From Hydrogenophaga aromaticivorans (lineage in GTDB: Bacteria; Pseudomonadota; Gammaproteobacteria; Burkholderiales; Burkholderiaceae_C): 64,000 bases of DNA. Within the stretch, counting starts at the first letter, position 1; each line of letters begins with the position of its first letter. The stretch is from the NCBI RefSeq assembly GCF_013387465.1, contig NZ_VYGV01000025.1, positions 109,518 through 173,517 of the forward strand, written 5' to 3'. Below, piece after piece: positions 50,971 through 59,436 of this stretch. The notes under the pieces are model-generated. The model was not told the origin of the DNA and searched no databases. It saw only the letters and a list, made by a program, of their open reading frames with translations. A program made the translations under genes and the position numbers.

Positions 50971-52188
50971 TTACCTCGTTTGCAAAAGAGACAGTACATC
51001 CATGCGGTAGGCGCTCACCGCCGGCACCGCAGCCGCGACCAGCGCCACGCCCAGGGCCGCCACGGGCACGCCGGCCAGCGCGGTCGACCAGTGCCAGCCA
51101 CTGATGGCCAGGCCCTGGTCGGCCATCCACCACCAGCCCACCAGAGCGGACAGGCCCTGCGCGGCCAGCAGGCCCAGCGCGCTGGCGAGCAGCGCCAGCC
51201 AGAGCGCTTCACACAACAGCAAGGCGCCCACCTTGACCGGTGGAGCGCCCAGCAAGCGCAGCATGGCGATGTCGGCCCGGCGCTCGCGCACCGCGCTCCA
51301 CAATGCGATGAACACCGAGAGCGCCGCCACCAGCAGCAACACGACGCCCATGCCCTGCAGCACCCGCGTGCCCACGCCCACCATGCCGAGCAGGCGCGTG
51401 ATCTCCATCGCCGGCGCGGCGGCCTGCATCTTCGTGGTGGCGTTGATGAAACGCGGAAAATTGATCGCCGCCATCGGCGTGTTGTAGCGCACCAGCGCCA
51501 GAGTCACCTCGCGCTCGGCTCGAATAGCTTCACGGTCTTCGGCCGACAGGCTCTGAAACTCGCCCGGCGCCAGCCCCTCGTGCACGTTCCAGACCGAAGT
51601 GGTGTCGGTGAGCACCAGCCGGTCCAGCACGCAGGCGCAGGGCGCGAGAACGCCCACCACGGTGTAGGGCATGTCGGCGTGTTCGTGGCCACCACCGCCC
51701 AGACCGTGTGAGCCGGTGAAACGCTGGCCCAACGGCAGCCCGGTGGCCTGGGCCACCTGTGCGCCCAGCACCGCCTGCATGGGCGCACTCCACAGCGCGC
51801 CCTGCGCCAGCGTGGCGCCGTAGTGCGCCGGGTAGTCGGCGCTGGTTCCAACGATGCGGAAGCCCGCCACGCTGTCGCCCAGACTCAGCGGGATCACCTG
51901 TGCCACCTGCGGGTGCGTGGCGAGCGCCTGCACCTCGGCCAGCGGCACATTGCCCGGCGGCACGTCCATGTGGAACACCCCCGCCAGAATGAGTTGCAGC
52001 GGGCTGCCCTTGGCACCCACCACGACGTCGATGCCGGCCAGATCGCGCTCGAAGGCATGTTCGACCTGATCCTGCGCGATCAACACAAAAGCCATCGACG
52101 CCAGCCCCAGCGTGAGCAGCAGCAGATTCAGCGCCGTGGCCAGCGGGCGCGACCAGAGATAGCGCCACGAGAGCGAGAACACGTTCAT
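50971..52188 (-). CDS. FtsX/MacB-like ABC transporter permease
   Basis: 405 residues. One N-terminal helix (about 15-38), a large periplasmic domain (about 40-270) and three C-terminal helices (about 275-300, 325-350, 365-395): the FtsX/MacB layout. The periplasmic domain has VVGAKGSPLQLILAGVFHMD and a GGGGHEHAD metal-like loop (about 168). Members beside Zur and DUF3299 genes have been linked to zinc acquisition (compare the Zrg system of Vibrio cholerae, from memory). The start ATG overlaps the ATPase stop by four bases. Confidence 0.88.
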   Translation of the reverse strand: MNVFSLSWRYLWSRPLATALNLLLLTLGLASMAFVLIAQDQVEHAFERDLAGIDVVVGAKGSPLQLILAGVFHMDVPPGNVPLAEVQALATHPQVAQVIPLSLGDSVAGFRIVGTSADYPAHYGATLAQGALWSAPMQAVLGAQVAQATGLPLGQRFTGSHGLGGGGHEHADMPYTVVGVLAPCACVLDRLVLTDTTSVWNVHEGLAPGEFQSLSAEDREAIRAEREVTLALVRYNTPMAAINFPRFINATTKMQAAAPAMEITRLLGMVGVGTRVLQGMGVVLLLVAALSVFIALWSAVRERRADIAMLRLLGAPPVKVGALLLCEALWLALLASALGLLAAQGLSALVGWWWMADQGLAISGWHWSTALAGVPVAALGVALVAAAVPAVSAYRMDVLSLLQTR

Positions 52189-52829
52189 GCGTCACCCCGC
52201 ATGGCCAACACCTGCGCGCCTGGCACAGCCTGCAGCACGCGCGCGTCGTGTGTGGCAATCACCAGCGTGGCGCCCGCGGCTTGCGCGCGCTCACGCAGCA
52301 GCGTGAGCGCGGCGGCACAGGCCGCATCGTCCAGACTGGCCGTGGGTTCATCGGCCAGGATCACGCGCGGGCGCAGCAGCAGCGCGCGCGCCAGCGCCAC
52401 GCGCTGCGCCTCGCCGCCCGAGAGCCGCGCCGGCTTGCGCGCGGCCAGATGCGCCACACCGAGCGCATCCAGCGTGTGGTGCATCGCCACCTTGTCCAGC
52501 GGCAGGCCAGCGGCGAAAAACACCAGGCCCAGATTGCCCGCCACCGTGAGCGCCTCGCTCAGCAACAGGCGCTGCGGCAGAAAGCCAATGGTCCTGGCCC
52601 GCCAGGCATCGCGCGCGGCGGGCGCCAGCGCGCCCACCGATTGCCCCGCCACCACCATCTCGCCACCGGTCGCCGAGAGCAGGCCCGCGGCCAGCGCCAG
52701 CCAGGTGGACTTGCCGCTACCGGACGGCCCGCGCAGCAGCAAGGTGCCGCCCTGGGGCACATCGACATCGGCGAAGCGCAGCGTCCTGCCGTCGGCAAAC
52801 CGGCAGGCCAGGTCGCGGGTGTGGATCAC
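52185..52829 (-). CDS. ABC transporter ATP-binding protein (LolD/MacB-like)
   Basis: 214 residues, GTG start in a GTGA overlap with the Zur stop. Walker A is GPSGSGKST (about 33), signature LSGGEAQRVALARALL (about 127), Walker B VILADEPTASLD (about 147), switch His in IATHDARV (about 181). Partner of the adjacent FtsX-type permease. The longer in-frame reading upstream would lie inside the regulator gene, so it is rejected. Confidence 0.92.
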   Translation of the reverse strand: MIHTRDLACRFADGRTLRFADVDVPQGGTLLLRGPSGSGKSTWLALAAGLLSATGGEMVVAGQSVGALAPAARDAWRARTIGFLPQRLLLSEALTVAGNLGLVFFAAGLPLDKVAMHHTLDALGVAHLAARKPARLSGGEAQRVALARALLLRPRVILADEPTASLDDAACAAALTLLRERAQAAGATLVIATHDARVLQAVPGAQVLAMRGDA

Positions 52830-53323
52830 GCGGCCGGCTCCTGCGGCAAGCAGCTGGCGCAGGTGCCGTGGATCGCCACATCCACGCGCAGACCCTGATG
52901 GCCCAGTCCGGCCAGCGTGCGCAAGAGATCGCTGGCCACCGCCTGGGTGGGCGCGCTGCCCTCGATCAGGCGGAACTGGCGGTGGCAAGCGTCGCATTCA
53001 AAGCGCGGCGCCAGGCCCTCGTCGGTGTCGGCCAGGCCGTAGCGCCAGGTGCGGGCGTCGTCGTTGGCGTGGCGCTGCAAGACCCCACAGGCGGCCAGCC
53101 GGTCCAGCAGGCGGTAGAGCGTCACGCGGTTGATGTCCAGCCCGCGTGCGGTGAGCGAGGCCAGCGCCTGCGCGTGGCTCAGCGTGCCTTGCGGATTCGC
53201 CAGGAACAGGCCCAGCACGGCGCGTGTGGCCAGGGTGCGGCGCAGGCCCGCGCGCTCCAGGCGAGCCTGGATCTCGGCAGGCACCAGAGCGGGTTCTTTC
53301 GGCGGGCGTGTGGACACGGGCAT
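52826..53323 (-). CDS. zur: Fur-family regulator, probably Zur
   Basis: 165 residues. The winged-helix part holds RRTLATRAVLGLF and DINRVTLYRLLDRLAACGVL (about 62). The metal-binding part has ECDACHRQF (about 108) and a second pair CASC (about 156), the structural zinc site. Fur-family members with this C-x2-C pair next to znuCBA are usually Zur, the zinc-sensing repressor. It faces znuC across about 80 bases that hold two palindromic operator-like sites, so it likely controls both operons and itself. Confidence 0.88.
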   Translation of the reverse strand: MPVSTRPPKEPALVPAEIQARLERAGLRRTLATRAVLGLFLANPQGTLSHAQALASLTARGLDINRVTLYRLLDRLAACGVLQRHANDDARTWRYGLADTDEGLAPRFECDACHRQFRLIEGSAPTQAVASDLLRTLAGLGHQGLRVDVAIHGTCASCLPQEPAA

Positions 53324-53334
53324 GGCTCCATTAT

Positions 53335-53352
53335 TGCAACGAAGTTGCGTTA
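53335..53352. promoter_or_regulatory. Probable Zur operator 1
   Basis: TGCAACGAAGTTGCGTTA, a palindrome around GCAAC/GTTGC. It matches site 2 at 14 of 18 positions and lies just upstream of zur. Confidence 0.68.
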
Positions 53353-53365
53353 ATATCGTCGTTAC

Positions 53366-53383
53366 TGCAATTCAGTTGCGATA
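53366..53383. promoter_or_regulatory. Probable Zur operator 2
   Basis: TGCAATTCAGTTGCGATA, centred 31 bases from site 1, three helical turns, so both dimers would bind the same face. It ends 17 bases before the znuC start. Confidence 0.68.
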
Positions 53384-53400
53384 GTTTACGCCCGCCCTCC

Positions 53401-54204
53401 ATGCACAAACCGCCACCCCAACCTGCTGTCCCGGCGATCGAACTGCACGACCTCACACTCGGCTACGACCGCCACCCCGCCGTGCACCACGTGAGCCTGC
53501 GCATCGCGCCGGGTTCGCTGCTGGCACTGGTCGGCCCCAACGGCGCGGGAAAATCCACGCTCATCAAGGCACTGGCCGGTGAGCTCCGCCCCATCAGCGG
53601 CGCGATGAGCGGCCTGGCCGGCCAACGCATCGCCTGGCTGCCGCAGCACAGCGAGCTCGACCGCAGCTTCCCCGTCACCGTGCGCGACATGGTGGCCCTG
53701 GGCCTGTGGCACCGCGTCGGCGCGTTCGGGCGCTTCACCGCCGAACACCGCCGCCTGTGCGACGAAGCACTGGCCGCCGTCGGACTCACGGGTTTCGAAC
53801 AACGCAGCCTGGACGCACTCTCGGGCGGCCAGCTGCAACGCGCGCTGTTTGCCCGCCTGATCCTGCAAGACGCGCCGGCCGTGCTGCTCGACGAGCCCTT
53901 TGCCGCGGTGGACAACCGCACCACCAGCGACCTGCTGGCCCTGCTGCACCGCTGGCACCGCCAGGGCAAGACGGTGATCGTGGTGTTGCACGATCTGGCA
54001 CAGGTGCGCGCGCACTTCCCGCTCACCCTGCTGCTGGCGCGGGAGCTGGTGGCCTGCGGCCCCACCGCCGAGGTGTTGACCGATGCGCACTGGGGACGCG
54101 CCCAGCGCATGCACGAGGCGTTCGACGACGAAGCGCCGCTCTGCGCGGCGACGCCGGACACGCACACGCACCCCCACACCCATGCAGCGGAGGCGTTCAC
54201 ATGA
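53401..54204 (+). CDS. znuC: Zinc ABC transporter ATP-binding protein
   Basis: 267 residues. Walker A GPNGAGKST (about 46), signature LSGGQLQRALFARLIL (about 140), Walker B AVLLDEPFAAVD (about 160), switch VVLHDLAQ (about 196). A His-rich C-terminus (THTHPHTHAAE) is characteristic of zinc/manganese ATPases and probably buffers metal. It is first in znuCBA, transcribed away from zur. Its stop overlaps the znuB start (ATGA). Confidence 0.94.
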   Translation: MHKPPPQPAVPAIELHDLTLGYDRHPAVHHVSLRIAPGSLLALVGPNGAGKSTLIKALAGELRPISGAMSGLAGQRIAWLPQHSELDRSFPVTVRDMVALGLWHRVGAFGRFTAEHRRLCDEALAAVGLTGFEQRSLDALSGGQLQRALFARLILQDAPAVLLDEPFAAVDNRTTSDLLALLHRWHRQGKTVIVVLHDLAQVRAHFPLTLLLARELVACGPTAEVLTDAHWGRAQRMHEAFDDEAPLCAATPDTHTHPHTHAAEAFT

Positions 54205-55106
54205 ACGACATCGCCGTTTCACCGCTCATGGCCTGGCTGGTGGGCAACCCGCTGCTCGGCCCGTTTGCCGAATTCGGCTTCATGCGCGACGCGCTGCTCG
54301 GCTGTGTGGCGCTCTCGCTGAGCGCCGCGCCCTTGGGCGTGTTCCTGATGCTGCGGCGCATGAGCCTGACCGGCGATGCCATGGCCCACGCCATCCTGCC
54401 GGGCGCCGCCATCGGCTACCTGGTGAGCGGCCTCTCGCTCACCGCCATGACCATCGGCGGCATCGCCGCCGGGCTCACCGTGGCCGTGGGCTCCGGGCTG
54501 GTGGCGCGCAACACCGTGCTGCGCGAAGACACCAGCCTCGCCGCGTTCTACCTGCTCTCGCTGGCGCTGGGCGTGCTCATCGTCTCGGTGCGCGGCAACA
54601 GCGTGGACCTGCTGCACGTGCTGTTCGGCACCGTGCTCGCACTGGACAACGCGGCGCTCACGCTGCTCGGCGGCATCTCGGCCACGACGCTGGTGGCGCT
54701 CGCCCTGCTTTACCGCCCATTGGTGCTGGAGTGTCTGGACCCGGGTTTCCTGCGCCAGGTCAGCCGCTGGAGCCCGGTGGCGCACTACGGTTTTCTGGGC
54801 CTGCTGGTGATCAACCTCGTGGCCGGTTTTCACGCGCTGGGTACCTTGATGGCGGTGGGCATCATGGTGCTGCCGGCCGCCACCGCGCGCTTCTGGGTGC
54901 GCCGCCTCGGCCCCCTGCTGCTGCTGGCCACCGCGCTCGCCCTGCTGGCCTGCCTGAGCGGCCTGCTCATCTCGTACCACGCCGACTGGCCCACCAGCCC
55001 GGTGATCGTGCTCACCCTCGGCGCGATGTACCTGCTCTCCCTGCTCTTCGCGCCGCAGGGCGCGCTGCGCCACCAGCGTCCCGCCTCGTCCCATCTGCAA
55101 GCCTAA
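54201..55106 (+). CDS. znuB: Zinc ABC transporter permease
   Basis: 301 residues, eight to nine hydrophobic segments. MRRMSLTGDAMAHAILPGAAIGY (in parts, about 50-75) is the ABC-3 family entry motif, and FHALGTLMAVGIMVLPAATA (about 210-229) is the conserved late motif. It forms the inner-membrane channel with ZnuC and receives zinc from ZnuA. Tightly coupled to znuC (four-base overlap) and nine bases from znuA. Confidence 0.95.
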   Translation: MNDIAVSPLMAWLVGNPLLGPFAEFGFMRDALLGCVALSLSAAPLGVFLMLRRMSLTGDAMAHAILPGAAIGYLVSGLSLTAMTIGGIAAGLTVAVGSGLVARNTVLREDTSLAAFYLLSLALGVLIVSVRGNSVDLLHVLFGTVLALDNAALTLLGGISATTLVALALLYRPLVLECLDPGFLRQVSRWSPVAHYGFLGLLVINLVAGFHALGTLMAVGIMVLPAATARFWVRRLGPLLLLATALALLACLSGLLISYHADWPTSPVIVLTLGAMYLLSLLFAPQGALRHQRPASSHLQA

Positions 55107-56051
<945 letters not shown>

Positions 56052-56124
56052 GCGTCGCGCAGGCGCGCTGCCCCGGGGCGGCACGTGGCTACACTGGCGG
56101 GCTTTTCACCGGCCGGAGCCCCCT

Positions 56125-57006
56125 TTGCCTCTCAACCACCTGTTGCTCGCCCTCGCGGTGGTGTTCGTCTGGGGCACCAACTTCGTGGTCATCCGCTGGG
56201 GCCTGGACGGTTTGCCACCGTTCCTGTTCGCCACGTTGCGCTTCACCTTTTCCGCCCTGCCCTGGCTGCTGTTCATCCCGCGACCCACCGCGCCGAGGCG
56301 CAAGATGGCCGCGTTCGGCGTGCTGCTCGGTGTGGGCCAGTTCGGCCTCTTGTTCCTGGCCATGCGCAGCAGCATTTCGCCCGGGCTGGCCTCGCTGGTG
56401 GTGCAGGTGCAGGTGTTCTTCACCATCGGTCTCTCGCTGCTGCTGATGGGCGAGCGCGTGCGCGGCTTCCAGATCGTGGGCCTGCTGCTGGCGCTGTCCG
56501 GGCTGGGTGTGATCGCCCTGAACCTGGACGCCGCCGTGGTCACGTGGCTGGGTCTGGCCTTGGTGCTCTCGGCCGCCTTCTTCTGGGCCGGCGCGAACCT
56601 GGTGGTGAAGTCGCTCGGGCCGGTGAACATGCTGCACTTCATGGTCTGGAGCAGCGTGTTCGCGGTGCCGCCGCTGCTGGCGATTTCATGGTTCATCGAA
56701 GGCCCAGCCCTGATGCAGAGTGCGGTCATCAACGCCACGCCGCTGGTGTGGGCCAGCGTGCTCTGGCAGGCGCTGGGCAACACGCTCTTTGGCTACGGCG
56801 TGTGGAACTGGCTGCTGGCCCGCCACCCGGCCGCCACCGTGGCGCCGCTGGCGCTGCTGGTGCCGGTGTTCGGCATGGGGGCATCGGCCCTGTCGCTGGG
56901 TGAGTCGCTGCCGGGGTGGAAGCTGGAGGCAGCAGCCCTGGTGCTCGGTGGCCTGGCCGTGATCGTTCTCTGGCCACGGCTGCGGGCGCGCCTGGAAAGG
57001 GCCTGA
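56125..57006 (+). CDS. EamA/DMT family transporter
   Basis: 293 residues with ten hydrophobic segments in two EamA repeats. VVFVWGTNFVVIRWGLDGLP (about 13) and LRFTFSALPWL begin the first; WAGANLVVKSLGP (about 152) and ALLVPVFGMGASALSLGE (about 243) mark the second. The family exports amino acids or other metabolites; EamA-type members of this length resemble O-acetylserine/cysteine exporters. Start TTG at 56125. It converges on msrA. Confidence 0.9.
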   Translation: MPLNHLLLALAVVFVWGTNFVVIRWGLDGLPPFLFATLRFTFSALPWLLFIPRPTAPRRKMAAFGVLLGVGQFGLLFLAMRSSISPGLASLVVQVQVFFTIGLSLLLMGERVRGFQIVGLLLALSGLGVIALNLDAAVVTWLGLALVLSAAFFWAGANLVVKSLGPVNMLHFMVWSSVFAVPPLLAISWFIEGPALMQSAVINATPLVWASVLWQALGNTLFGYGVWNWLLARHPAATVAPLALLVPVFGMGASALSLGESLPGWKLEAAALVLGGLAVIVLWPRLRARLERA

Positions 57007-57021
57007 ACTCCGAGACGATCC

Positions 57022-57093
57022 GCCGCCGGGCCGCCCCAAGGCGGATCAGCCCCCTTGGGGGGCAGCGACCCGCGCAGCGGCGGAGCGTGGGGG
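57022..57093 (-). repeat. GC-rich REP-like intergenic repeat, copy 5 (inverted)
   Basis: CCGCCGGGCCG, then CCCCCTTGGGGGG and GCGCAGCGGCGGAGCGTGGGGG, same family as 43098 in reverse. It sits between convergent EamA and msrA genes and may act as a transcript end. Confidence 0.75.
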
Positions 57094-57096
57094 CCT

Positions 57097-57630
57097 CTAT
57101 TTCGCCAGACGAGCGAAGGTCTTGCGGAACTTCGCCACTTTGGGCGCGGCCACGGCCATGCAGTAGCCTTGGTGCGGGTTGCGTTCGAAGAAATCCTGGT
57201 GATAGTCCTCGGCGGGCCAGTAGTTTTCCAGCGGCACGAGTTCGGTCACGACCGGGCGGCCAAAGGCGTTGTCGTGCGCCAGTTCGTCCAGCAGCGCCTG
57301 CGCGGTCTGCTTCTGTTCGTCGTTGGTGAAGTAGATGCCGCTGCGGTACTGCGTGCCCACGTCGTTGCCCTGGCGGTTCAGCGTGGTCGGGTCGTGGATC
57401 ACGAAGAAAATTTCGAGGATCTCGCGCGTGCTGATCACGGCCGGGTTGTATTCGAGCTTCACGACTTCGTTGCAGCCGGTGCGGCCGGTGCACACGCCTT
57501 CGTAGCTGGGCCGTTCGGCCTGGCCATTGCTGTAACCGGACTCGACGTCGGTCACACCGCGCACCTCTTTGTAAACAGACTCGGTGCACCAGAAGCAGCC
57601 GCCGCCGAGCACGATGGTCGATAGGGTCAT
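57097..57630 (-). CDS. msrA: Peptide-methionine (S)-S-oxide reductase
   Basis: 177 residues. The catalytic GGGCFWCTESVY lies at about residues 9-20; VESGYSNGQAERPSYEGVCT (about 31) with CTGRTGCNEVVKLEYNP and FFVIHDPTTLNRQGNDVGTQ (about 78) follow. The enzyme reduces methionine-S-sulfoxide in proteins. Start ATG 57630 (TLSTIVLG), as the upstream in-frame extension lacks motif. The length is as in short MsrA without an MsrB fusion. Confidence 0.96.
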   Translation of the reverse strand: MTLSTIVLGGGCFWCTESVYKEVRGVTDVESGYSNGQAERPSYEGVCTGRTGCNEVVKLEYNPAVISTREILEIFFVIHDPTTLNRQGNDVGTQYRSGIYFTNDEQKQTAQALLDELAHDNAFGRPVVTELVPLENYWPAEDYHQDFFERNPHQGYCMAVAAPKVAKFRKTFARLAK

Positions 57631-57698
57631 GGTTGATTCTCCTTGGCCCGCAGTATGGGACAAGCACCATGCACCCACCGCCCCTGGGGTCGGCCGCG

Positions 57699-58358
57699 TC
57701 AGGGTTGTTTCGGCCAGGCGATGCTGGCGCCCGCCAGACGGGACCTCAGCGCCTGCAAGTCCTCCGGCGTGTCCAGGTCGGTGACGTAGGCGTCACGGTC
57801 GGCCTGGAGCCACTGTGTCGAGCCGGTGTTGGCCAACATCCACGCCTTCACTGCGTGGGGCCAGGGCTGCCCGGCGACCGCCTGCACGGCCTGCCAGGAC
57901 AGCAGCACCGGATGACCGCGCACACCGCCGACCACGGGCACCTGCGCCTGCGTGTGCGCGGGACGTTGGGCCCACGCCCGCAGCAGTGGCCGGATGTCGT
58001 CGGCCGCCAGCAGCGGCAGGTCCGCCACCAGCAGCATCAGGTCGGTGCCCGGCTGCTGCCGCAGGTGTTCATGCACCGCCAGCCGCTGCGACGCCGCCAG
58101 TTCGTCTGCGGGCCCGCTGTGCCGGATGACCTGCACATCGCAGCGCCGGGCCAAAGCCAGCAGGGTGTCGGCGTACGGGCCGATCACGACGCTGATGGAC
58201 TGAATGCCCGACTGGCGCAGCGCACGCACCAGCCGCTCGAACAGGCTTTCCCCATCGATCAGCAGCGCCGGTTTGGGCACACCACCCAGTCGGCGGCCCA
58301 GCCCGGCCGCCAGGAGGGTGGCCGCCACCGGGGCGCCGGGGTGCACAGTCAGGTTCAT
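57699..58358 (-). CDS. Nucleotidyltransferase family protein (MobA/MocA-like)
   Basis: 219 residues. LLAAGLGRRLGGVPKPAL (about 15-32) is the nucleotide-binding loop of MobA-like NTP transferases; LMLLVADLPLL (about 107) carries the metal-binding Asp; DLDTPEDLQAL (about 195) ends the fold. Members that follow xdhC probably make the CMP- or GMP-bound molybdenum cofactor (MocA, CTP:molybdopterin cytidylyltransferase, for hydroxylases). Start ATG 58358, four bases after xdhC. Confidence 0.85.
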   Translation of the reverse strand: MNLTVHPGAPVAATLLAAGLGRRLGGVPKPALLIDGESLFERLVRALRQSGIQSISVVIGPYADTLLALARRCDVQVIRHSGPADELAASQRLAVHEHLRQQPGTDLMLLVADLPLLAADDIRPLLRAWAQRPAHTQAQVPVVGGVRGHPVLLSWQAVQAVAGQPWPHAVKAWMLANTGSTQWLQADRDAYVTDLDTPEDLQALRSRLAGASIAWPKQP

Positions 58359-58362
58359 CGAC

Positions 58363-59412
58363 TCACACCGAACAGATGGCCGGCAGGTCTGCGGGCGCAG
58401 CCCCACCGTCCAGCCACGCCGTCTTGCCTTCGGCCACCGGCACCGGTGTGGCCCGCTGAATGCCATTCTTCGCCGCCACCACCTCGGCCATGATGGACAG
58501 CGCGATCTCGGCCGGCGTCTTGCTGCCGATGTACAGGCCGGCCGGCCCGTGCAACGCGTCCAGCTCCGCCTCGCCCAGGCCGAAGTGTTCGCGCAGGCGG
58601 TCGCGCCGCAGCGCGGTGTGGCGTCGCGAACCGATGGCGCCCACATAGAACGCCTCGGACTGCAGCGCGTCGATCAGGGCCAGGTCGTCGAGCTTGGGGT
58701 CGTGCGTCAGCGCCACCACCGCCGTGCGCGCGTCGGGCTGGAGGCGCAGCACCAGGTCGTCCGGCATCTCGTGGCTGAGGGTCGCGCCCTCGAGCGTCCA
58801 GCTGGCGCGCTGTTCCTCGCGCGGGTCGCAGACGATGACTTCGAAGTTCAGGCTCAGCGCCATCTGGCTCAGGAAGCGCGAGAGATCGCCCGCGCCGATG
58901 AGGATCAGCCGGTAGCGCGGCCCGAAGTGGGTCACCAGCGTGTCGTCGGTCAACTCCGGCACGCCGTCGCGCCGGCCCGGTTGCAGGTCCACGGCGCCGC
59001 TGCGCAGGTCCAGCCGGCGCTGTGTGCTGCGCCGCTCCAGGTTGGCCTGCAGCAGTTGCGCCAACTGGCTGTGCGCGGCCACCGGCTCCAGCACCAGCTC
59101 CACCGTGCCGCCGCAGGGCAGGCCGAAGCGGTGCGCCTGGTCGGCCGAGATGCCGTAGCGCAGCGTGGCGGGCCGGCCCTGCGCGCACACCGCGTCCAGG
59201 CCCTCTTCGCGCACGCGGCGGATCAGGTCGTCCTCGATGCAGCCGCCCGAGACCGAGCCCACCGTCTCGCCCCGGCCGTTGATGGCCATGAGCGAGCCCG
59301 GTGGCCGGGGCGACGAACCCCAGGTGCGCGTCACCGTGACGAGCAACACGGGCAGGCCCGCCGCGTGCCAGGCCTGCGCGGCGCGCAGGACTTGGGTGTC
59401 CAGGTCTTCCAT
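58363..59412 (-). CDS. xdhC: XdhC family protein (molybdenum hydroxylase maturation)
   Basis: 349 residues. The N-terminal XdhC/CoxI domain has RTWGSSPRPPGSLM (about 28) and SVSGGCIEDDLI (about 52); the C-terminal Rossmann domain has LILIGAGDLSRFL (about 185) and VVALTHDPKLDDLAL (about 228) and GSRRHTALRRDRL (about 255). XdhC binds and sulfurates the molybdenum cofactor before insertion. ATG 59412 chosen; GTG 59418 adds two residues. It lies 24 bases after the large subunit in the same operon. Confidence 0.92.
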   Translation of the reverse strand: MEDLDTQVLRAAQAWHAAGLPVLLVTVTRTWGSSPRPPGSLMAINGRGETVGSVSGGCIEDDLIRRVREEGLDAVCAQGRPATLRYGISADQAHRFGLPCGGTVELVLEPVAAHSQLAQLLQANLERRSTQRRLDLRSGAVDLQPGRRDGVPELTDDTLVTHFGPRYRLILIGAGDLSRFLSQMALSLNFEVIVCDPREEQRASWTLEGATLSHEMPDDLVLRLQPDARTAVVALTHDPKLDDLALIDALQSEAFYVGAIGSRRHTALRRDRLREHFGLGEAELDALHGPAGLYIGSKTPAEIALSIMAEVVAAKNGIQRATPVPVAEGKTAWLDGGAAPADLPAICSV

Positions 59413-59436
59413 GGTCACGCTCCTTTCGACGTCAGA

